Positions 1-7,166 of a stretch of DNA of 64,000 bases are shown here, piece by piece. The notes below the pieces were generated by a model, which saw nothing but the letters and a program-made list of their open reading frames with translations, ran no database searches and had not been told where the DNA came from. The stretch covers positions 30,404 to 94,403 of the forward strand of contig CAYPJE010000007.1 in NCBI GenBank assembly GCA_964410945.1. Direction: 5' to 3'. This DNA comes from CAYPJE01 sp964410945 (GTDB lineage: Bacteria > Fidelibacterota > Marinisomatia > Marinisomatales > TCS56). The position numbers and the translations under genes are program-made. Position 1 is the stretch's first letter, and each line of letters starts with the position of its first letter.

Positions 1-1
1 G

Positions 2-313
2 CTGGGGCTTCGGGAATCAATGGCGATTTCGGTGATTAATTTTGCCGTTAATGGCAGGGCAGACCAAGAAAAAGGATTAATTTCTTTAAGTATAGCGGCC
101 GGAGCGGTTGCGCCGACAGTAGTAATGTTAAAAGGAATAGTTAAAGCGATTATTGAAGATGGAATATCTGTTTCTGAAGCTATCGATGAAGTTGATTTGG
201 ATATTGCACCAATCGATGATCTGCGGGCCACGGCAGAATACCGCCGTAAGGTATTGAAGAATGTTTTGCAGTATGAACTGGAACAGATCCTTGAAATGAG
301 GGAAGGTGATTAG
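2..313 (+). CDS. FAD-binding subunit of a molybdenum hydroxylase (C-terminal part, cut by window edge)
   Basis: The open frame runs into the left edge, so only about the last 103 residues are seen. The text matches the C-terminal domain of CoxM/XdhB-type flavoprotein subunits: a stretch like RESMAISVINFAVNG followed by a helical tail containing APIDDLRATAEYRRKVL, the family's usual closing motif. These subunits carry FAD and pass electrons from the [2Fe-2S] subunit to NAD+ or another acceptor. A second, complete FAD subunit lies at 6010-6738, so this is either another hydroxylase complex or a duplicate in the same purine region. An ATG at 20 is internal to the domain and is not the likely true start. 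Family assignment is fairly sure; the substrate is unknown. Confidence 0.8.
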   Translation: MGLRESMAISVINFAVNGRADQEKGLISLSIAAGAVAPTVVMLKGIVKAIIEDGISVSEAIDEVDLDIAPIDDLRATAEYRRKVLKNVLQYELEQILEMREGD

Positions 314-752
314 TCAAGTTAGTTCGACCCTTTCTGGGTCGTTAATAACAGGGGTGAGGTATTCTGCCGGTTGCACCGGTAGTTATTCACATTTAATCCC
401 TCCGGGATTGTGACAATTAGTAATTGGGTTTGTATAGATTTGAACAATGTATGTAATGGTTATCAATATTATCCAGGGTTCACAGGGTGGAATTCTAAGG
501 GAATTGATTTAATTCTTATCGAAATGTTTCTGACAAAAGACCGGTGGGACTGCATGGGAAATGGATATCGATTGGATGTCACATAATTGCTGTGAAATGC
601 ATACAGGTAATTATAGGTTATGAATAACCTTAAATCAATAGTATGATGTTAATATACTTTGCTATTGCTGCTGACATAACCCCGGAGGGGTTAAATATGA
701 ATAGTAAAATATTTTCGATATTATTCACAACCCTGGAAGGGTTGAATAATTA
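314..752. repeat. Cluster of REP-like small hairpins upstream of the tyrosine transposase
   Basis: This gene-free stretch holds several short perfect or near-perfect inverted repeats with related cores: 325-341 (CGACCC/GGGTCG), 367-379 (CCGGT/ACCGG), 395-409 (AATCCC/GGGATT), 677-693 (TAACCCC/GGGGTTA, 3-nt loop) and 720-750 (ATTATT..CAACCC/GGGTTG..AATAAT with a 2-nt bulge). The shared AACCC-loop-GGGTT pattern next to a Y1 transposase is typical of REP sequences handled by REP-associated tyrosine transposases. Beyond these hairpins I see no gene. Confidence 0.65.
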
Positions 753-1199
753 ATGTCAACTTTCACCAGGATATATTATCATATCGTATTTTCTACTAAA
801 TATCGTGATCCATGTCTGACGATTGAAAACAGGGAAAAACTATTTAAATATATCTGGGGGATAATTAATAAAAAGGATTGCCATTTATATCGCATCAATG
901 GAGTGGAGGATCATATTCACATATTGACAGACTTGAAATCAAATATTTCCCTTGCCGATTTTGTTAAAGATATCAAAGTCGCCTCTTCAATCTGGATAAA
1001 AAATCAGAACATATTTCCTGCTTTTGAGGGCTGGCAGGAAGGCTATGCCGCTTTCACATGCGGCAGTAATGATAAAGATATGATAATCAATTATATCAAA
1101 AACCAGGAGGTTCATCACCGAAAACGAACATATTTGGAGGAGGTGGAAAGATTCCTGGAAGAGAATGAAATTGATTATGATAGCAGGTATCTGGTTTGA
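753..1199 (+). CDS. REP-associated / IS200-like tyrosine (Y1) transposase
   Basis: This 148-residue protein has the fold signature of the Y1 transposase family (Pfam Y1_Tnp, TnpA_REP/RAYT branch). It opens with a strand reading IYYHIVFSTKYR. The HUH metal-binding motif is in VEDHIHILTDL near residue 55, and the putative catalytic tyrosine is in NYIKNQEVHHRK near residue 115. Such enzymes nick and rejoin single-stranded DNA at hairpins. The family length is about 130-170 residues, so the gene looks intact. The ATG lies 3 nt after a 31-nt hairpin (720-750) whose loop side contains the only purine-rich candidate ribosome site, so the hairpin may limit translation. No IS605-type tnpB neighbour is present, which favours a single-copy domesticated RAYT over an active IS. 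Confidence 0.85.
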   Translation: MSTFTRIYYHIVFSTKYRDPCLTIENREKLFKYIWGIINKKDCHLYRINGVEDHIHILTDLKSNISLADFVKDIKVASSIWIKNQNIFPAFEGWQEGYAAFTCGSNDKDMIINYIKNQEVHHRKRTYLEEVERFLEENEIDYDSRYLV

Positions 1200-1264
1200 C
1201 GCAAGCTGCAGCAATGATAAGTTTAACAGGATTTGAATAATGGTAATTAAAAAGAATTAGATAA

Positions 1265-4200
1265 ATGTCCGATAAACTCTATCCTATCCCGCTTGAGCGT
1301 CTTTTACCCTGGATAATGGCCGAGGAAAAACAGGGCAGTATCTTTGGAATATCCAAAGAATTATTTTTTGTACCCCATATTGATCAGCCCTTTCGGATGA
1401 AACGTTATGGTCAGCTTCTTGAAAACCCGATTGGTGTGGCGGCTGGCCCCCATACTCAATTGTCCCAAAATATAGTTGCTGCCTGGCTGACCGGCGCCCG
1501 GTATATTGAATTGAAAACCGTTCAGACCCTTGATGAGATTGAGGTTGTCAAACCCTGTATCGATATTCAGGATGAAGGCTATAACTGCGAATGGTCCCAG
1601 GAATTGAAATTGCGTCAGTCTTTTGATCAGTACCTCGATGCCTGGATTCTGGTCCATATCCTTCGTCATCACTGGGGATGGGAAGGTGATGGTCCCGGTG
1701 TCATTTTCAATATGAGCGTAGGTTATGACATGAATGGTATTTTAAATGCCAATGTACAGGAATTCCTTGATTCGATGGTTGGCTGCCAGTCAGAACTGGA
1801 CAAGAAACTGAACCGGATCGAAAAGATATATCCGGGGATATCTCAGGTGGAAATACCCGGTAGAATCACCAATAACATCACCCTGTCAACCATGCATGGC
1901 TGCCCGCCGGATGAAATCGAGAAAATTGCCCGCTATCTGATCGAGGATCGCCATCTGCACACCACCGTAAAACTTAATCCGACATTACTGGGTCCGGAAC
2001 ATCTGAGAGAAATCATCAACGGCAAGCTGGGATTCCGCAATGTGGAGGTACCTGACATTGCCTTTGAACACGATTTGAAATATGAACAGGCATTGGCATT
2101 AATTCGTAACCTCACTGCAACCGCCGGATTGAGTGGGGTGGAATTTGGATTGAAGCTCACCAATACCCTGGAAGTGCTGAACCGGAAACTGATTTTCCCG
2201 GACAGTGAGAAACAGGCCTATTTAAGTGGCCGGGCTCTGCACCCGATTTCAGTTAACCTGGCCAAACAGCTCCAGCATGCATTTGACGGGGAACTGGATA
2301 TTTCTTTCTGTGCCGGTGCGGATTGCTATAATGTATCCGATCTGGTAGCTTGCGGTGTTGCACCAGTCACTACCTGCTCTGATTTATTGAAGCCGGGAGG
2401 ATACGGACGTCTGGCACAGTATATTGCTAATCTGGAAGCAGATTTCCAGCATTACAAGGCCGGTTCAATCGATGAATTGATCATCAATTATTCCAGGCAG
2501 CGAATTGATTTACGCACTGCGATCCGGGCGAACCTCTCCACCTATGCTGATAAGGTGCTTGATTTGGCCCAATATCAGCGTCAGAAGCCCTTTTATCCCT
2601 CAATCAAGGGGCAACGCCCACTGGATTATTTTGATTGCGTTTCAGCCCCCTGTGTGGAGACCTGTGCCGCCCACCAGGGTATACCGGATTATTTGTATCA
2701 TTCAAGCCGGGGCGAATTCGATCTGGCTTATGATGTAATTCTCCGGACCAATTCAATGCCGGCTGTGACCGGGTATGTCTGTGACCATCAGTGCCAGAAT
2801 AAATGTACCCGCATTAATTATGACCGACCACTAATGATCCGTGACATTAAACGCTTTGTTTCCGAAGACCAGGCCGGCCAGGAAACCAACAAACCCAAAC
2901 CGGATAAAGGACGCAAAGCAGCCGTAGTCGGTGGTGGTCCCTCGGGAATTACCTGCGCATATTTCCTTGCTTTGGAAGGTTTTGAGGTAACACTTTATGA
3001 ACATAGCCAAAGCTTGGGGGGGATGGTATCGGGGATGATACCCTCATTCCGGCTGGGGGCAGAAAGTATCAGTAATGACCTGAATATGCTGGAAAGATCG
3101 GGCGTTCTGGTAAAGACCGGTCGACAAATTTCCAGCAATGATTTTGATCGGCTGCGAAAGGAAAATAATTATATCTATCTGGCTGTGGGTGCCCAAAGCA
3201 GCAAACGCCTGGGGATCAGCGGGGAAGATACAGATGGGGTCCTTGATCCACTGGTTTTCCTGGCTGATGTGAAAACCGGAGATAACCTGCCGGCTGGGTC
3301 CGAAGTACTGATAATCGGCGGCGGGAATACGGCCATGGATGCTGCCCGGACCGCCCGTCGTGCGGTCGGTGAACAGGGAAAGGTGACCATTGTATACCGC
3401 CGGACGATCGACCAGATGCCCGCCGACTGGGAGGAAGTGGCCGCCGCTCAAGCCGAGGGAATCGCTGTGCGGGAATTACTGGCACCTTTGAAAATCGAAT
3501 CCGGTGGCGGAGGATTGGTTCTGACGGTACAGAAAATGAAATTGGGCACCCCCGATTCCAGTGGCCGGTTGCGTCCGGTTCCAATCGATAGTGCTTATTC
3601 CAGCATTAGCGCCGATTACATCATTCCTGCCGTCGGGCAGGATGTGGAACTGGATTTCATGCCGGGCAATAAAATTAAAGTAGATCCTGAAACCCAACAG
3701 ACTGATATGCCGGATGTCTACGCCGGTGGTGATGCGGTCCGGGGAGCCGATACCATTATCGGTGCTATTGCCGACGGACATAAGGCCGCCCGGAGCATCA
3801 CACGCGCCGCAGGCTTTGAAGCGGATGACAGCTTCAAACTATTGAAGGGAAAAGGGGATAGGGCTGATCAGCCGATACGGTTCGCCACCCGCGATTATGG
3901 CGATTTTGCGGAACATGATTATTCCGAAATGCAGACGGCACCACAAAAAGTACTGTTGACGGCCGAACAGGCCAGAGCCGAAGCTTCCCGTTGTCTGTAT
4001 TGTGACGAATTCTGTGATGTCTGTGTAACTGTCTGTCCCAACCGGGCTAACCTGGCTTATCCGACTGAAATGATTGATGTTCCATTACCGGCTATTTCAT
4101 CTGATGGTGCCGTTTCAGCCGAATCCAGATTTGTTATTACTCAACCTGCTCAGATAGTAAACCTGGCTGAGCTGTGCAACGAATGTGGTAATTGTACTAC

Positions 4201-4543
4201 TTTCTGTCCTACCAGCGGACGGCCTTTTGCTGATAAGCCACACCTGTTTTTAACGGCTTCCGGTTTTGCCGGAGAAGAAGCAGGGTACCTGCTGACTGGA
4301 CATGAACTGCATTTTAAAGACGGTACCAATGAAGCACGGCTGTGGGAACATGGAAATTCGCTGCGGTATGAAAGTCAAACTATAAGCGCGTATATTGATC
4401 CTGTGACATTTGAAACATCCCGCATTAAATTAAAAAACGTGGTTACAGATATGGTTACACTTGAAGATGCTTTTAGGATGGTTGTTCTCTGGAAGGGGCT
4501 GAACAAATTAACATATTTGAAAGATGAAACAATGTCATCCTGA
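1265..4543 (+). CDS. ygfK: YgfK-like NAD(P)/FAD Fe-S oxidoreductase (putative selenate reductase subunit family)
   Basis: This 1092-residue protein matches the YgfK family (E. coli about 1030). Its N-terminal half resembles a dihydroorotate-dehydrogenase/PreA-type flavin barrel. A cysteine-rich linker follows (CVSAPCVETC near residue 459 and CDHQCQNKC), then a glutamate-synthase small-subunit-like module with an FAD motif (VVGGGPSG, about 556) and an NAD(P) motif (IIGGGNTAMD, about 685). Two Fe-S clusters lie near the end (CLYCDEFCDVCVTVC about 910, CNECGNCTTFC about 971). It probably shuttles electrons between NAD(P)H and the molybdenum hydroxylase. In E. coli ygfK sits with ssnA, ygfM and xdhD, the same neighbourhood as here. 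The selenate name is historical; the substrate is unproven. Its last codons and stop lie inside a REP-like element (4533-4591). Confidence 0.88.
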   Translation: MSDKLYPIPLERLLPWIMAEEKQGSIFGISKELFFVPHIDQPFRMKRYGQLLENPIGVAAGPHTQLSQNIVAAWLTGARYIELKTVQTLDEIEVVKPCIDIQDEGYNCEWSQELKLRQSFDQYLDAWILVHILRHHWGWEGDGPGVIFNMSVGYDMNGILNANVQEFLDSMVGCQSELDKKLNRIEKIYPGISQVEIPGRITNNITLSTMHGCPPDEIEKIARYLIEDRHLHTTVKLNPTLLGPEHLREIINGKLGFRNVEVPDIAFEHDLKYEQALALIRNLTATAGLSGVEFGLKLTNTLEVLNRKLIFPDSEKQAYLSGRALHPISVNLAKQLQHAFDGELDISFCAGADCYNVSDLVACGVAPVTTCSDLLKPGGYGRLAQYIANLEADFQHYKAGSIDELIINYSRQRIDLRTAIRANLSTYADKVLDLAQYQRQKPFYPSIKGQRPLDYFDCVSAPCVETCAAHQGIPDYLYHSSRGEFDLAYDVILRTNSMPAVTGYVCDHQCQNKCTRINYDRPLMIRDIKRFVSEDQAGQETNKPKPDKGRKAAVVGGGPSGITCAYFLALEGFEVTLYEHSQSLGGMVSGMIPSFRLGAESISNDLNMLERSGVLVKTGRQISSNDFDRLRKENNYIYLAVGAQSSKRLGISGEDTDGVLDPLVFLADVKTGDNLPAGSEVLIIGGGNTAMDAARTARRAVGEQGKVTIVYRRTIDQMPADWEEVAAAQAEGIAVRELLAPLKIESGGGGLVLTVQKMKLGTPDSSGRLRPVPIDSAYSSISADYIIPAVGQDVELDFMPGNKIKVDPETQQTDMPDVYAGGDAVRGADTIIGAIADGHKAARSITRAAGFEADDSFKLLKGKGDRADQPIRFATRDYGDFAEHDYSEMQTAPQKVLLTAEQARAEASRCLYCDEFCDVCVTVCPNRANLAYPTEMIDVPLPAISSDGAVSAESRFVITQPAQIVNLAELCNECGNCTTFCPTSGRPFADKPHLFLTASGFAGEEAGYLLTGHELHFKDGTNEARLWEHGNSLRYESQTISAYIDPVTFETSRIKLKNVVTDMVTLEDAFRMVVLWKGLNKLTYLKDETMSS

Positions 4544-4591
4544 GCTAGCCTGCTGGGTCGTAGCACAGCGTAGACTAGTCGAAGGATGACA
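4533..4591. repeat. REP-like palindromic element with 9-bp inverted ends
   Basis: A 59-bp element begins TGTCATCCT (4533-4541) and ends with the exact inverse AGGATGACA (4583-4591). The interior is an imperfect palindrome containing AGCACAGCGTAGACTAGTCG. Elements of the form TCATCCTGAGC...GAAGGATGA are common dispersed repeats in many bacterial genomes. Here it provides the TGA stop of the upstream gene, and its right arm (AAGGA, 4582-4586) is the only Shine-Dalgarno-like sequence before the downstream ATG at 4601. Confidence 0.75.
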
Positions 4592-4600
4592 TAAATAATT

Positions 4601-6007
4601 ATGTCAAGAATACTTATTAAAAACTCACAACTGATCGCCCGGATGGATGATTCCGGCACCGAATTCAGCGGGGGACACATTCTGATCGATAACGGAATTA
4701 TCGAATCAATCGGTCCGGAACCACTGGATATTCCCGGTGCTGAAGTGATCGATGCCAGGGGAATGACAGTATTACCTGGATTCGTGAATACCCATCACCA
4801 TTTCTACCAGACTTTGACCCGCAACATCCCCCTGATGCAGGATCAGCCCCTGTTCGACTGGCTGAAGAATCACTATGAGGTCTGGCGGGAGATTACCTCA
4901 GAAGCGGTGACCGTCAGCAGTACAACGGCCTTGCTGGAATTGATGAAATCGGGCACTACCACCAGTTCGGATCATCATTACCTTTTTCCCCGGGCGTCCG
5001 GAGGTGATCTGATCGATGCCCAGATCAAAGCGGCCCGTGAGTTGGGTGTGCGCTTCCATGCCACCCGCGGATCCATGTCACTGGGCCGATCCCAGGGTGG
5101 ACTGCCACCGGATGATGTGGTCCAGACCGAGGCCGAGATCCAGACCGACGTGGAGCGTCTTTTAGAAAAATATCATGATGGGTCCGAAGGAGCGATGGTC
5201 AGGGTGGCATTGTCACCTTGCTCGCCTTTTTCGGTGACTCCGGAATCATTGAAACAGTCTGCCGAATATGCCCTGGCGAATAATATCCATATGCATACCC
5301 ATCTGGCGGAAACCAGGGATGAAGAGGATTTCTGCCTTAATTATGTCGGTAAACGTCCGGCCGAGTTCATGGCCGATCAGGGTTGGTTTAATGATAAAGC
5401 CTGGTTTGCCCATTCGATTTTTCTCAACGATGATGAAATCAGCCGACTTGGGGCAGCCGGTGGTGGAATTGCCCATTGCCCGTCGTCGAATATGCGACTG
5501 GGTTCGGGGATTGCCCGTATCAGCGAAATGCTGGAGGCCGGTGTTAAAGTCGGTCTTGGTGTCGACGGATCAGCTTCCAATGACAGCAGCAATATGCTGG
5601 CTGAGATCCGGCAGGCCCTGCTTATTTCGCGGTTGCGGGAAGAAAAACACTGGCTGACGGCCCGGGATGTACTGTGGATCGCTACCCGGGGAGGTGCAGC
5701 GGCCCTGGGACGCAGCGATATCGGTCAATTGTCGGTTGGGAAACAGGCTGACATCGCCCTCTTCTCCGTTGATTCACTGGAATATGCCGGTGCCCAGTCC
5801 GATCCTCTGGCTGCTTTGGCATTTACGGTACGGATGAGCCCGGTGGATTACCTGATCGTCAACGGTAGAATTTGTATTCGCAGTGGTAAAAGCTCGCTGG
5901 ACGAGTCTGATTTGGTACGCAAACATAACATTATAGCCGGCCGGTTGCTGGAACGGGCCGGGAAAAATACCGGTCTTGATTTTATGAATAATAACAGGCA
6001 AAATTGA
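4601..6007 (+). CDS. 8-oxoguanine deaminase / SsnA-type amidohydrolase
   Basis: This 468-residue protein is a metal-dependent amidohydrolase of the TrzN/guanine-deaminase superfamily. The metal ligands are visible: the HHH at residues 65-67 (in NTHHHFYQTLTRN), a His in MHTHLAET, a His in FAHSIFLNDDE, and the Asp in GVDGSASNDSSNM. The motifs SPCSPFSVTPESL and HCPSSNMRLGSGI are those of 8-oxoguanine deaminase, which releases ammonia from 8-oxoguanine to give urate. SsnA, its relative in E. coli, also lies beside ygfK. The gene is followed within 2 nt by the FAD subunit of a molybdenum hydroxylase, so a role in purine salvage or breakdown fits. Other aminopurines or chlorohydroxypyrimidine-type compounds are possible substrates. 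Confidence 0.85.
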   Translation: MSRILIKNSQLIARMDDSGTEFSGGHILIDNGIIESIGPEPLDIPGAEVIDARGMTVLPGFVNTHHHFYQTLTRNIPLMQDQPLFDWLKNHYEVWREITSEAVTVSSTTALLELMKSGTTTSSDHHYLFPRASGGDLIDAQIKAARELGVRFHATRGSMSLGRSQGGLPPDDVVQTEAEIQTDVERLLEKYHDGSEGAMVRVALSPCSPFSVTPESLKQSAEYALANNIHMHTHLAETRDEEDFCLNYVGKRPAEFMADQGWFNDKAWFAHSIFLNDDEISRLGAAGGGIAHCPSSNMRLGSGIARISEMLEAGVKVGLGVDGSASNDSSNMLAEIRQALLISRLREEKHWLTARDVLWIATRGGAAALGRSDIGQLSVGKQADIALFSVDSLEYAGAQSDPLAALAFTVRMSPVDYLIVNGRICIRSGKSSLDESDLVRKHNIIAGRLLERAGKNTGLDFMNNNRQN

Positions 6008-6009
6008 CT

Positions 6010-6738
6010 ATGTGGTCTTCAATAAAAACAATTCATCATCCTGATTCGCTGGTCTCTGCCAGCCAACTGGCCAAAGAGGAGGCCACCGCATTGTTGGCCG
6101 GTGGGACTTACCTGGTGGCCGAACGCTACCCAGCCATCAGCAACCTGGTGGACCTTAACGGGCTGCTAAAGAGTGAAATAAAAATTGCCGAGCAGGAACT
6201 GATCTGTGACGCTGGGGTTGTCCTTCAGGATCTTGTTGATCATTTTTCAATTGACGATCCTCTCCGGTTAGGCACCGCCGCCCGGCATTCCTGCTCATCG
6301 AAAAATATCCGCAATCAACGGACGCTGGGGGGCGAAATCGCCCGGGGCCGAACCGATTCGGAACTGGTGGTGGCGCTGACGGCATTGAATGCCCAACTGA
6401 TCACAGCGGAGGATTCGATAATAACCGGGGTGGCCGTTGATCTGAGTGATAATCCCAAAGTGGCCCTGGAACGCTTTGCCCTGCTGCCTTCGGCGCCGGC
6501 TTTTGTTATAGTAGCTGCCGTATGTCGTGGGGAAAGCCTGAAGATCGTAGTGGGTGGTAAGGCTGATAAACTGGCGGTGGAAGACGTACCTTCCGACGGC
6601 TGTACCGTAGAATGGATCGCCGGTTTCTGTAAAGCTGCAGCCGAAAGATTTCCTGCGGACCATATCGGCAATCGTGATTATAAACAGACCGTGATAACCA
6701 CGGGGCTTAAACGGGTGGCGGAGGCCCTATGCAGATAA
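6010..6738 (+). CDS. Molybdenum hydroxylase FAD-binding subunit (YgfM/XdhB-like)
   Basis: A 242-residue flavoprotein subunit of the CO dehydrogenase/xanthine dehydrogenase medium-chain family. FAD-binding landmarks are LLAGGTYLVAERYP (usually AGGTDL) near residue 30 and the segment KNIRNQRTLGGEIARGRTDSE (usually IRNxxTxGGN). It accepts electrons from the [2Fe-2S] subunit. I chose ATG 6010, three bases past the stop of the deaminase (TGACTATG); an in-frame TTG at 6004 is the alternative. Its end overlaps the next gene by 10 bp, showing translational coupling. It is shorter than many family members (about 290), mainly through a reduced C-terminal domain. Confidence 0.85.
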   Translation: MWSSIKTIHHPDSLVSASQLAKEEATALLAGGTYLVAERYPAISNLVDLNGLLKSEIKIAEQELICDAGVVLQDLVDHFSIDDPLRLGTAARHSCSSKNIRNQRTLGGEIARGRTDSELVVALTALNAQLITAEDSIITGVAVDLSDNPKVALERFALLPSAPAFVIVAAVCRGESLKIVVGGKADKLAVEDVPSDGCTVEWIAGFCKAAAERFPADHIGNRDYKQTVITTGLKRVAEALCR

Positions 6739-7166
6739 ATATCTCATTAAACGGCCAACAACTGGCAATCATCGTTGCCCCGGGTGAAACCCTGTTGGAA
6801 GTCCTGCGGGACCAGGGCTATTTCGGGGCCAAACACGGTTGTGATCATGGTGAGTGCGGGGCCTGCACGGTGCTGATAGATGATAAGGCTGTCAATTCCT
6901 GCCTGGTCCTGGCTCATAGTGCGGATGGGAAAAAAGTGGAAACGATTGAGGGATTGGGCGATCATGAGCAACTACATCCGTTGCAGGAGAAATTCATTGC
7001 CAGCGGAGCGATCCAATGCGGTTTCTGTACGCCGGCCATGATCCTGGCATTGGAGGCCCTGAGTCGGGAAACAACGGAACCAACTGAAGCACAGGTGAGG
7101 GATGCGCTGTCGGGGATCCTGTGTCGTTGCACCGGCTATGTGAAACCGGTGGAGGCGGCCTTATGA
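6729..7166 (+). CDS. Molybdenum hydroxylase [2Fe-2S] subunit
   Basis: A 145-residue protein with the two cluster-binding domains of the XdhC/CoxS small-subunit family. A plant-type ferredoxin domain has CDHGECGACTV and a distal Cys in NSCLVLAH. A helical [2Fe-2S] domain has QCGFCTPAMILA and ILCRCTGY. It carries electrons from the molybdenum centre to FAD. The length is typical (about 150-160). The gene overlaps the FAD subunit by 10 bp upstream, and its stop overlaps the ATG of the molybdopterin subunit (ATGA at 7163-7166), so all three subunits should be made in step. Confidence 0.93.
   Translation: MQINISLNGQQLAIIVAPGETLLEVLRDQGYFGAKHGCDHGECGACTVLIDDKAVNSCLVLAHSADGKKVETIEGLGDHEQLHPLQEKFIASGAIQCGFCTPAMILALEALSRETTEPTEAQVRDALSGILCRCTGYVKPVEAAL

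Noticed and set aside
753..1199. Complete IS200/IS605 insertion sequence
   Set aside because: No tnpB, no clear element ends or target repeats flank the gene; the hairpin surroundings fit a RAYT better.
1265..4543. Literal selenate reductase function for YgfK
   Set aside because: The name is a historical label. The context is purine metabolism, and no molybdopterin selenate reductase subunit is encoded in this protein.
7121..7162. N-terminal extension of the molybdopterin subunit
   Set aside because: The 14 extra residues lie inside the Fe-S subunit coding region in another frame and do not resemble the family; the ATGA overlap at 7163 is the natural start.
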